DNA of 7,603 bases, taken from contig JAATVK010000019.1 of the NCBI GenBank assembly GCA_014523485.1, positions 1 to 7,603 on the forward strand, written 5' to 3'. Every line of letters begins with the position of its first letter. The stretch's first letter is position 1. The notes below the pieces were generated by a model, which saw only the letters and a list, made by a program, of their open reading frames with translations, had not been told where the DNA came from and did not search any database. The position numbers were made by a program, and so were the translations under genes. Shown piece after piece: positions 1-4,876 of this stretch. This DNA comes from Nitrososphaerales archaeon TH5894 (GTDB lineage: Archaea > Thermoproteota > Nitrososphaeria > Nitrososphaerales > Nitrososphaeraceae).

Positions 1-96
1 GATGACAAGCCAATAGGTCCACCCGATGACAAGCCAATAGGTCCACCCGATGACAAGCCAATAGGTCCACCCGATGACAAGCCAAGAGGTCCACCC
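1..96 (+). repeat. 24-bp coding tandem repeat (4 visible copies)
   Basis: The unit gatgacaagccaataggtcc + accc is repeated at 1-24, 25-48, 49-72 and 73-96. The first three copies are identical; the fourth differs by one base (ata to aga, Ile to Arg). Each unit keeps frame and encodes DDKPIGPP. The array may continue upstream of the window. Near-identity at DNA level points to recent expansion. Confidence 0.95.
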
Positions 97-720
97 GCAA
101 AATATACTAATGATATTAAGCATAAAATTAACAACGAAATATCAGCAATTGCAAAAATAATTAATAAATATAGAGTAGGTCATATAAATAAAAAAATTAT
201 ATATTCTGCTATTGGGATTATTGCAGTAGCAGTTATAATAATGATCTTTTCGCAAGAGTCTGATTTTAAAATTAGTCCTCCAAAATTTAATCAAGGAGCT
301 GTGACAGAAGCAAAAGCTTTAGAAATTTCACTTAAAAATGTTTCAGTTACAAATATTGATAATAATATTAAAATCAATACAATATTTGATGTTTATAATC
401 CAAACGAAGGAACTTTAATTCTAGAAAATATTAATTATAATGTCAATTTAGACAAGATACGCATTGCATCTGGAGATATCGGAGAACGACCAGAAGGATT
501 TGTGGATTCACAGGCTGGCATTTATCCTATAATTGGCAATGGAACTGTGACATTAAAAGATGAAAAAACAATACAAAAAGATGATAGGATATATAATGTC
601 TGGAATAAAATTGCTAACAAATCCTCTAGTTTTCAAGTTAACGGAAGTTTCGCATATAAACAAACATCAAGTTTTCAAGCTCACGGAGGAGAAATTGATT
701 TTAATCTGGTGTATCCATAA
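1..720 (+). CDS. Membrane-anchored LEA14-like (WHy-type) protein, 5' partial
   Basis: The frame is open from the first base, so the true start lies upstream; the ATG at 241 falls inside the membrane helix and is not the start. Visible residues 1-32 are four copies of DDKPIGPP (the last has R for I). A Lys/Ile/Asn-rich linker with basic residues (K64, K65) precedes a helix at about 66-83 (IIYSAIGIIAVAVIIMIF). The basic flank places the Pro-rich N-terminus in the cytoplasm and residues 84-239 outside. The outer domain has the pattern of LEA14/WHy beta-sandwich proteins: an alternating hydrophobic strand, then FDVYNPNEGTLILENINY (about 129-146, NPN at 133-135), where the family usually has an 'NPN...l.l..i.y' motif. 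LEA14-like domains are linked to desiccation stress in other organisms, and the role here is unknown. Domain call moderately sure; membrane topology fairly sure. Confidence 0.75.
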   Translation, partial: DDKPIGPPDDKPIGPPDDKPIGPPDDKPRGPPAKYTNDIKHKINNEISAIAKIINKYRVGHINKKIIYSAIGIIAVAVIIMIFSQESDFKISPPKFNQGAVTEAKALEISLKNVSVTNIDNNIKINTIFDVYNPNEGTLILENINYNVNLDKIRIASGDIGERPEGFVDSQAGIYPIIGNGTVTLKDEKTIQKDDRIYNVWNKIANKSSSFQVNGSFAYKQTSSFQAHGGEIDFNLVYP

Positions 721-771
721 TTTTGATACGAAGTAATTCATAATTATTTAATTATTTATTTGATGGGAAGA

Positions 772-779
772 TTTAATAT
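772..779 (+). promoter_or_regulatory. Possible TATA box for the tRNA-Gly gene
   Basis: TTTAATAT is centred about 30 bases before the first tRNA base at 806, where an archaeal box A is expected if transcription starts at or just before the mature 5' end. TTAAATA at 792-798 is an alternative but lies too close. Everything nearby is AT-rich, so this is positional inference. Confidence 0.35.
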
Positions 780-844
780 CTATTGATTTTCTTAAATACT
801 GAATTGCGGTCATCGTCTAGTTTGGTTAGGACACTGGCCTTCCA

Positions 845-864
845 TGCATATACCATGCGAAGTT
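845..864 (+). other. tRNA-Gly intron 1 (canonical 37/38, 20 nt)
   Basis: The bulge-helix-bulge is nearly ideal. The outer helix is GGC 836-838 with GCC 866-868. The 4-bp central helix is CTTC 839-842 with GAAG 859-862. The 3-nt bulges are CA|T (843-845) and TT|A (863-865), and the intron hairpin is GCAT 846-849 with ATGC 855-858. Cutting after the second bulge base gives an intron of 845-864. Position 37/38 is the standard archaeal tRNA intron site. Confidence 0.8.
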
Positions 865-879
865 AGCCCGCAACCCGGG

Positions 880-906
880 ACTTTATTCAAAAAAGTAAAG
901 CGGGAA
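880..906 (+). other. tRNA-Gly intron 2 (noncanonical 53/54, 27 nt)
   Basis: The central helix is CCCG 874-877 with CGGG 901-904. The 3-nt bulges are GG|A (878-880) and AA|T (905-907), and the intron hairpin is CTTTA 881-885 with TAAAG 896-900. Removal joins CCGGG directly to TTCAAAT and restores a perfect T-arm. The outer helix is weak (about one pair), as in relaxed motifs. Introns between T-stem and T-loop are noncanonical; such sites are known mainly from crenarchaeal tRNAs. Confidence 0.78.
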
Positions 907-926
907 TTCAAATCCCGGTGACCGCA

Positions 927-1177
927 TTATATATGGAATTCATATACTAGCTTTTGCTATCCTATAGTTGTAATCACTGAAGAGGAGGATAATCGGTAAG
1001 GAAATGTCAACATCATCATGTTCATTCTAGCTTGTTGCATAAATTTTCTTTTCTTTATTTTGTTATAGTATTACTTTATGGAATATAGTTCATTATTTTT
1101 GTTTTACTGTAAAAGTGATTCTGACCATTATTTTGAATTCTTCTATTGTTATATACAATAGATAAAGCTCGGATATC
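927..1177. other. AT-rich intergenic stretch, no gene found
   Basis: Only short open frames occur on either strand. A small inverted repeat TATATG-GAATT-CATATA (930-946) lies just after the tRNA, and an 8-bp one (TCTATTGT/ACAATAGA, 1142-1162) lies 16 bases past the stop of the minus-strand ORF that ends at 1178. Neither has a clear T-tract, so I do not call terminators. Confidence 0.4.
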
Positions 1178-1309
1178 TTAGCTTAATAGTTTACCAACTG
1201 AAACCAAGCATTTTTTATCATACTCTATTGTGATACCAGCTCCATCAAATCGTTTGTAACCAATTTCAATGGGTGTTGAGTTTTTTCTTGACACCCATTT
1301 TACTACCAA
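1178..1309 (-). CDS. Possible tiny protein or 3' gene remnant, unknown
   Basis: A minus-strand frame reads from TTG at 1309 (43 residues) or GTG at 1294 (38 residues) to TAA at 1178-1180. The protein contains the segments STPIEIGYKRFDG, AGITIEYDKK and CLVSVGKLLS. Mixed charges, beta-like alternation and no low-complexity runs make it look more like real protein than the surrounding AT-rich noise. An in-frame TGA at 1316-1318 closes it upstream. There is no ATG and no clear ribosome-binding site; AT-rich bases near 1340 could be a TATA box for the TTG start. It could be a small gene with a rare start or the surviving tail of a larger one. I do not recognise the family. The first third overlaps a strong stem-loop (1268-1299). 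Confidence 0.38.
   Translation of the reverse strand: MVVKWVSRKNSTPIEIGYKRFDGAGITIEYDKKCLVSVGKLLS
1268..1299 (+). repeat. 13-bp stem-loop with a six-U loop
   Basis: AATGGGTGTTGAG (1268-1280) pairs with CTTGACACCCATT (1287-1299) around TTTTTT. There are 11 Watson-Crick pairs plus two adjacent G-U pairs. The two wobbles pair only in plus-strand RNA; the minus-strand copy would have A-C mismatches there, so any RNA role would favour the plus strand. It is GC-richer than its surroundings. It overlaps the possible minus-strand ORF. Confidence 0.7.
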
Positions 1310-1560
1310 CTTAAATCAGTAACTAAAATAAGGAAAAATTTATTTTTTTAGTCTAGTCAATGTGCTTATGACTTTACAGAACTTTTAAGTTCATTGAAAA
1401 TTGTAGGTCATGAACTGGTCACTAACTGTCTTGAGGTAAATGAATAGACAAAATAATGTTTCTCTCCATGAAGTTAATGTATAATTTATTATTTTTTAAT
1501 AAAAAATTAAATTCTATTGAGAAAAAGAATACTAAAGAAATAAGCCTACTCTTCTAAAAG

Positions 1561-1568
1561 TTTAAAAG
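1561..1568 (+). promoter_or_regulatory. TATA box for the small secreted protein gene
   Basis: TTTAAAAG is centred about 25 bases before the ATG at 1590. This suits archaeal box A with a leaderless or near-leaderless transcript and supports ATG 1590 as the start. Confidence 0.5.
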
Positions 1569-1589
1569 ATTAAATTGTATAATAATATT

Positions 1590-1859
1590 ATGAAGACATT
1601 CATTGTACTTCTATTGATTGGAATTCTTTTTGTTCTTCCACAAGTATATGCTCAAACAGGTGTTTTAGAGGAAATGATGAACCATATGAGATTTACCCAT
1701 TCCCAATTATCAAGTAACATCGACAATGTCATTGAATTGGTAAAATCTAATAATACTGCAGAAGCCATTACTCTACTTGAAGGTATGGATATAAAGATTA
1801 AACATATGAATACTATGTTTAATGATCTGGTATGGGAGATGTCAAATAAAGGCCATTAA
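1590..1859 (+). CDS. Small secreted helical protein, Met/His-rich, unknown function
   Basis: The 89-residue protein starts MKTFIVLLLIGILFVLPQVYA, a typical signal peptide with likely cleavage after A21. The mature part (about 68 residues) is predicted by eye to be helical: two amphipathic segments (about 26-52 and 57-84) joined by SNNTAE, as in a helical hairpin. It holds seven Met and four His, including MMNHMRFTH and KHMNTMF, and no Cys. Metal or haem contact is possible but unproven. An in-frame TTG at 1575 would add five residues ahead of the signal peptide; I chose ATG 1590 because the signal peptide starts cleanly there and a TATA element sits about 25 bases upstream. The gene stands alone. 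I do not recognise the family. Confidence 0.72.
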   Translation: MKTFIVLLLIGILFVLPQVYAQTGVLEEMMNHMRFTHSQLSSNIDNVIELVKSNNTAEAITLLEGMDIKIKHMNTMFNDLVWEMSNKGH

Positions 1860-2109
1860 TATTTTGACTTTAACTTAAATTACTAATCTAAAATTTTATT
1901 TAATACGAATGAAATTCTTTCTGTTCTTTATCATGATATTGCTACCAGCCAATCTACTAACTAAATTCTATGAGTAATGTAAAAATTCTTTTTATGATAA
2001 TTTTTGTATTTGTAAGAATAAAAATGTTGAAATTCTAAATCTATCTAAATTATATGTCGTGCTGCTAATATATTGGGTTATCCAAATCCTTAATTACTCT
2101 TAAAATTAA
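1860..2109. other. Intergenic stretch without a gene
   Basis: AT-rich sequence with stops in all frames. The only structure I see is the inverted repeat CTCTTA-AAAT-TAAGAG at 2097-2112, directly before the possible gene remnant at 2110. It could be an operator or chance pairing. Confidence 0.4.
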
Positions 2110-2211
2110 GAGCTTTCTTATGGCATCAAGTCTTCACTGGAACAAGCATGGTATCAATCTCCTATTGCGGATAGATTAATTCAAGATATTAAAACAGGGA
2201 AACCATCATAG
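2110..2211 (+). pseudogene. Possible 3' remnant of an unknown gene
   Basis: Between in-frame stops at 2107-2109 and 2209-2211 a 33-residue frame reads ELSYGIKSS then LEQAWYQSPIADRLIQ then DIKTGKPS. It uses varied residues (Trp, Gln, Pro, Asp, Arg) and richer codons than the AT noise around it, and has no start codon in frame. The same frame gives another protein-like stretch (about 2230-2300, including YYYIQYLTSLEFGN) after two more stops. This pattern would fit a decayed gene, but the piece is too short to name and could be chance. Confidence 0.28.
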
Positions 2212-2313
2212 AATAGGTTTTACTAATGGAGAAACAAAGCATATTATTATATTCAATATTTAACTTCTCTTGAGTTCGGTAACATAAATACAATTCAAAA
2301 ATAGTCATTCACA

Positions 2314-2329
2314 AGAAAAAATTAAAAAA
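2314..2329 (-). terminator. Oligo-T terminator for the Cys-tail mini-protein
   Basis: On the minus strand, two runs of six T (ATTTTTTAATTTTTTCTTG) lie about 11-26 bases past the stop at 2340. Archaeal RNA polymerase terminates at such T-rich tracts without needing a hairpin. Confidence 0.45.
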
Positions 2330-2339
2330 TTATTTAATT

Positions 2340-2621
2340 TTATTTACACATGTAGATGCACATTTCTGCAGAAGGTGGACAAGGAGATTTACAGGGAGTA
2401 TCAATAACTGGTAAATCTGTAATTGGTTCATTTTCATCTGATTCTCTATCTTGTTGTACTGCTGTTGTTGTTGTTGTTGGAATAGCATTAGTTAGGAAAA
2501 TTCCCTGTGATATGTAACTGTTACTGTTGTTATCTCCCATAACATTATTGTATACATTAGATAAAGTGAGTGCATAAACGAATGTTATTACAAAAGGAAT
2601 TGCAATAACTGATTGGTTCAT
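2340..2621 (-). CDS. Secreted mini-protein with CX3C-X6-CX3C tail
   Basis: The 93-residue protein has a signal-peptide-like start (residues 1-24, MNQSVIAIPFVITFVYALTL...), a low-complexity Asn/Ser/Thr linker (25-60, with a run of five Thr), an acidic stretch (DRESDENEP, about 58-66) and a C-terminal PCKSPCPPSAEMCIYMCK. Its cysteines are C77, C81, C88 and C92. Two CX3C pairs six residues apart suggest a disulfide-locked hairpin or a metal site. The start is backed by a TATA-like element 22-26 bases upstream, and a T-rich terminator follows the stop. The gene stands alone on the minus strand. I do not recognise a named family. That it is a real gene is fairly likely because signal, Cys tail, promoter and terminator agree. 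Confidence 0.65.
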   Translation of the reverse strand: MNQSVIAIPFVITFVYALTLSNVYNNVMGDNNSNSYISQGIFLTNAIPTTTTTAVQQDRESDENEPITDLPVIDTPCKSPCPPSAEMCIYMCK

Positions 2622-2639
2622 ACTACTATTTCACTATAA

Positions 2640-2647
2640 TAAATATA
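2640..2647 (-). promoter_or_regulatory. TATA box for the Cys-tail mini-protein
   Basis: Read on the minus strand, TATATTTA is centred about 22 bases before the ATG at 2621, inside a longer ATATATTTATTATA. This fits a leaderless archaeal promoter. Confidence 0.45.
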
Positions 2648-2934
2648 TCATTCAATTAATAAAAAGATTTTAATATAAAATTAGTCAATAATATCTATAA
2701 CATTTTTAGCTATTCCTAAGTTGTAGTAAAACTGCTATTTGATTTGTAACAAAAAATTCCACGAGTTATTTCAGAATTGATTTCCTCTTAAAATAGCTAA
2801 TGAACAACGTAATATACATTTTAAAATAGGAATAATATATAATAAACATACTTTAGCATTTACAAATATATAAAAAGTTTAAATATTATTGAACATAATA
2901 GAAATATTTAAGCTTTTGTTTTTGTTATAATACT
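2648..2934. other. Intergenic stretch without a gene
   Basis: About 290 AT-rich bases between two minus-strand genes, with frequent stops in all six frames. A distant 9-base inverted pair (TTAGCTATT near 2707, AATAGCTAA near 2793) is visible but is weak evidence for anything. Confidence 0.4.
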
Positions 2935-3198
2935 CTATTTTGCGAAATCTTTAGTGGTTCCAATAGATTCACTATTTGTTACTATCGTATAAAAATTAGT
3001 AGTTTCTATAGAAGGACTACCAACTTTCTTTATTATACCTATTTTTAAAATATTAAATTCTTTTTTGTTAAATTCAGCTAATTTTTCTAGCCTTGATAAA
3101 TAATAATCATTGTTGTTATTTTTGTTTTCTATTATTGGATTACCTGCATTATATATAGACATAGGTGACTTGGTATATATTATATTTTGAATTATCAT
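2935..3198 (-). CDS. Small protein of unknown function (87 aa)
   Basis: The frame overlaps no other gene and has protein-like composition. There is an Asn-rich patch (ENKNNNNDYY), a charged probable helix (LSRLEKLAEFNKKEFNILK, about 35-53), then a beta-like Ser/Thr-rich tail (SIETTNFYTIVTNSESIGTT). It has no Cys, no signal peptide and no clear membrane helix. The start may be ATG 3198 or the in-frame ATG at 3162 (MSIYNAGNP), because the first 12 residues are bland. A TATA-like element about 31 bases before ATG 3198 is shared with the divergent gene at 3267, favouring the longer form. I do not recognise the family. It could be a genuine small gene or the end of a decayed longer one. Confidence 0.45.
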   Translation of the reverse strand: MIIQNIIYTKSPMSIYNAGNPIIENKNNNNDYYLSRLEKLAEFNKKEFNILKIGIIKKVGSPSIETTNFYTIVTNSESIGTTKDFAK

Positions 3199-3225
3199 AT
3201 AATATCGTAAATTTGAATCTGTTTG

Positions 3226-3244
3226 TTATATAAAATATTATATA
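3226..3244. promoter_or_regulatory. Shared, near-palindromic TATA region of a divergent pair
   Basis: TTATATAAAATATTATATA lies between divergent starts at 3198 (minus) and 3267 (plus). The right half (ATTATATA) is about 27 bases before the plus ATG; the left half is about 31 bases before the minus ATG. One TATA-rich block could therefore serve both genes. Confidence 0.45.
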
Positions 3245-3266
3245 CATAATTTACTAAGATTTACCA

Positions 3267-3614
3267 ATGGGAAAAAGTGATCATAAAGTTATTGTATTAG
3301 CAACAATAACAATTCTACTCACATTAGTTCTTTTCCCATCTAATATCTTTGCAGAAAATGGAGTCATCCAAATACAAATACGCGGTGCAGGAGTAGGAGA
3401 TAATTTAAAAATATCAGCTTATACTGATCAAAATTCTTGGGAATGGCGAGACTCTTTCACTATAGGTGACAACTTAGTTAAACAAGTGAATGGAGTTTCT
3501 ACTGGAGATATAATTAATGTATGTATAATAAACTTTAAAGATGGAAGAGAAGATTGCGATTCTGGTACCTTTAACAGTAACGGTAGTGTAGAGATAAATA
3601 TAGATGTCGGCTAG
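3267..3614 (+). CDS. Small secreted beta-rich protein, unknown function
   Basis: The 115-residue protein has a basic start (MGKSDHK), a hydrophobic core (VIVLATITILLTLVLF) and likely signal cleavage after IFA (about residue 29). The mature 86 residues alternate hydrophobic and polar residues (GVIQIQIRGAG, LKISAYTD, VEINIDV), as in a small beta-sandwich. Two cysteines about 11 residues apart (NVCIINFKDGREDC) probably form a disulfide outside the cell. There are no catalytic motifs and no cupredoxin ligand set. The start is backed by the TATA block at 3226-3244. Its divergent partner at 3198 may be co-regulated. I do not recognise the family; it may be a surface or carbohydrate-binding-like fold, but that is a guess. 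Confidence 0.7.
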   Translation: MGKSDHKVIVLATITILLTLVLFPSNIFAENGVIQIQIRGAGVGDNLKISAYTDQNSWEWRDSFTIGDNLVKQVNGVSTGDIINVCIINFKDGREDCDSGTFNSNGSVEINIDVG

Positions 3615-3954
3615 ATAGTTATTATATCAATATTATTTTATTTACTATAACATTAGACTCTAATTTTAGCCCAACTATCAGTATTACTCTATAAGAAATG
3701 AATCTAATTTTACAAATACAGTATCAGCCATGAGAAGCTCCTCGTTCAAGTTCCACAGCTTTACCATCGATTTAAAAATAAGTTTCTATAATAAAAGCAA
3801 AACCAAAGTTAGATGATTCCAAACTATTAGTATTTTGTGATTTGTATAAATAATCGAAAAAATAGGTGAGAAAAAATTTAGGACCTTCTCAATACTATTA
3901 TCTCCCTAGAGTTAAAATATAAGAAAGGCAATTAATGGACTTGATATTATAACA
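3615..3954. other. Intergenic region with a possible minus-strand gene remnant
   Basis: This stretch is AT-rich except around 3724-3771. There the minus strand reads IDGKAVELERGASHG then TGA (3771 to 3724), which looks like a real protein C-terminus but is closed upstream by a stop. A second, overlapping minus frame opens at ATG 3767 (27 residues, MVKLWNLNEELLMADTVF..., stop at 3684-3686). At most one can be real. Both are too short to name, and a fossil of a lost gene is possible. A TATA-like TTAAAATAT (3912-3920) may serve the response regulator at 3955. Confidence 0.3.
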
Positions 3955-4335
3955 ATGACTAAAAAAATTTTGTTAGTAGATGATGAACCAGATGTCACTT
4001 ATACAATAAAGAATATTTTAGAAGACAATGGATATAAAGTGGATAGTTTTAATAATCCTATTTTAGCATTGAACTATTACAATGTCAGTTTTTATGATTT
4101 AGTAATTCTTGATATCAAGATGCCAAAAATGGATGGATTTGAATTATATACTAAAATAAGAGAAAAAGATCCTAAAGTAAAAATTTGTTTTTTAACTGCA
4201 ATTACAAGGTTCAATGAAGAATTTAGAAAAATACGATTGGCATTGGGTAAAACAATCAATGAAGACTACTTTATTCAAAAACCCGTGGAGATGGAAGATC
4301 TACTAAAAAAATTAACTTCTATAATGAATATCTAA
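3955..4335 (+). CDS. Single-domain response regulator (CheY-like receiver)
   Basis: The 126-residue protein is one complete receiver domain with no output domain. The acidic pocket is D9 and D10 (ILLVDDEPD), the phospho-acceptor is D53 (LVILDIKMPKMDG), the switch Thr is T81 (FLTA) and the conserved Lys is K109 (FIQKPVE). Such proteins take phosphate from a histidine kinase and signal by protein contact, like CheY or Spo0F, rather than by binding DNA. Length and motif spacing are normal, except that the stretch between T81 and K109 (RFNEEFRKIRLALGKTINEDY) is long and charged, probably the partner-binding face. No kinase gene is nearby, so its partner is encoded elsewhere. The start ATG is unambiguous; a nearby upstream ATG at 3935 is out of frame. 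A TATA-like element about 39 bases upstream implies a short leader. Confidence 0.93.
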   Translation: MTKKILLVDDEPDVTYTIKNILEDNGYKVDSFNNPILALNYYNVSFYDLVILDIKMPKMDGFELYTKIREKDPKVKICFLTAITRFNEEFRKIRLALGKTINEDYFIQKPVEMEDLLKKLTSIMNI

Positions 4336-4688
4336 AAAATAATATGTATAGATGTTATATTAGCGTTAGAAAAACATCAATTCTCCAATTTTTATATACT
4401 TTTGTAAATATTGGTAATTGTCACTAATATCCATGTCAACCACTTCTCATTTAACAAATATTCCATCAAATGAGCATATTATATTAATATAGCAGCGAAG
4501 ATGAGCGTAATATAATACAGCTCTAAATTACATTAATAACTGATTAAAAGCGGACATCAATGCATTTATGACCTATAGGTGCATATGATAGTAAAATATT
4601 TCAACTTATAGTTGGTATTTTGTTTAAATATTACATAAGAGAAAAATACCTACTAGAAAGAATACGTAAAACTATAGAAAAGAAATTT

Positions 4689-4714
4689 TATACAATAACT
4701 ATATACAATAACTA
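4689..4714 (+). repeat. 13-bp tandem repeat, two exact copies
   Basis: TATACAATAACTA occurs at 4689-4701 and again, directly abutting, at 4702-4714. Its core AATAACTA recurs at 4884-4891 and, inverted, at 4999-5006, that is, at both ends of the second inverted-repeat unit. AATAACTATATAC (4695-4707) is matched exactly in inverse at 4994-5006. Confidence 0.8.
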
Positions 4715-4730
4715 TTATTAGTTTATTGAA

Positions 4731-4875
4731 TTGAAATGGGAAAAAGGAAGAAATGATAATACTTGGTAAATAAAGCAGAACAGTAGAAGAGGTTAATGAA
4801 CTACTGCTGCAATTATTACTGCTACACTATCATTTCAATTATCTATTTATTGTATGGATTTTTTTCCCATTCCAA
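4731..4875. repeat. Long inverted-repeat unit A (145 bp)
   Basis: The ends TTGAAATGGGAAAAA (4731-4745) and TTTTTCCCATTCCAA (4861-4875) are inverted repeats with 14 of 15 matches. Inside them AAATGATA (4751-4758) pairs with TATCATTT (4828-4835). Inside that GCAG-aa-CAGTAG (4775-4786) pairs with CTACTG-CTGC (4801-4810) around a 14-nt loop. Three nested stems in order mean the whole segment can fold as one arm. It encodes no protein. It could be a MITE-like remnant or a structured RNA. I see no target-site duplication. Confidence 0.6.
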
Positions 4876-4876
4876 C

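Larger units (their letters stand above)
806..926 (+). tRNA. tRNA-Gly (anticodon UCC) with two introns
   Basis: The acceptor stem GCGGTCA (806-812) pairs perfectly with TGACCGC (919-925), with discriminator A at 926 and no encoded CCA. The D-arm is GTCT/GGAC and the anticodon TCC is at 841-843, giving Gly. The T-loop TTCAAAT (907-913) is followed by CCCGG, which pairs with CCGGG at 875-879 only after an intron is removed. With exons 806-844, 865-879 and 907-926 the mature tRNA is 74 nt. Both introns have good bulge-helix-bulge sites. The anticodon stem CTGGC/GCCCG keeps one T-C mismatch (positions 28 and 42), which is odd. An alternative first intron ending at 860 would give GTTAG for the stem but an 8-nt variable loop and a poorer splice site. 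The GCGGTC- acceptor and UCC anticodon fit archaeal tRNA-Gly. Confidence 0.88.

Noticed and set aside
241..720. ATG at 241 as start of the LEA14-like gene
   Set aside because: The frame is open from base 1 with a coding repeat and a membrane helix; ATG 241 sits within that helix.
907..926. tRNA 3' end as an integration (att) site
   Set aside because: I looked for a second copy of the tRNA 3' end in the window and saw none, and no integrase gene is present.
982..1030. GAGGAGG followed by ATG at 1004
   Set aside because: The purine-rich site is 15 bases from the ATG and the frame stops after eight codons (MSTSSCSF).
1379..1392. GAACTT-TT-AAGTTC inverted repeat
   Set aside because: Short, AT-rich, and not linked to any promoter or gene end; chance is likely.
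1575..1589. TTG at 1575 as start of the small secreted protein
   Set aside because: It adds five residues before a clean signal peptide; ATG 1590 fits the TATA spacing better.
2460..2480. GTT trinucleotide run
   Set aside because: It is simply the codons for the poly-Thr linker of the minus-strand mini-protein; no separate element.
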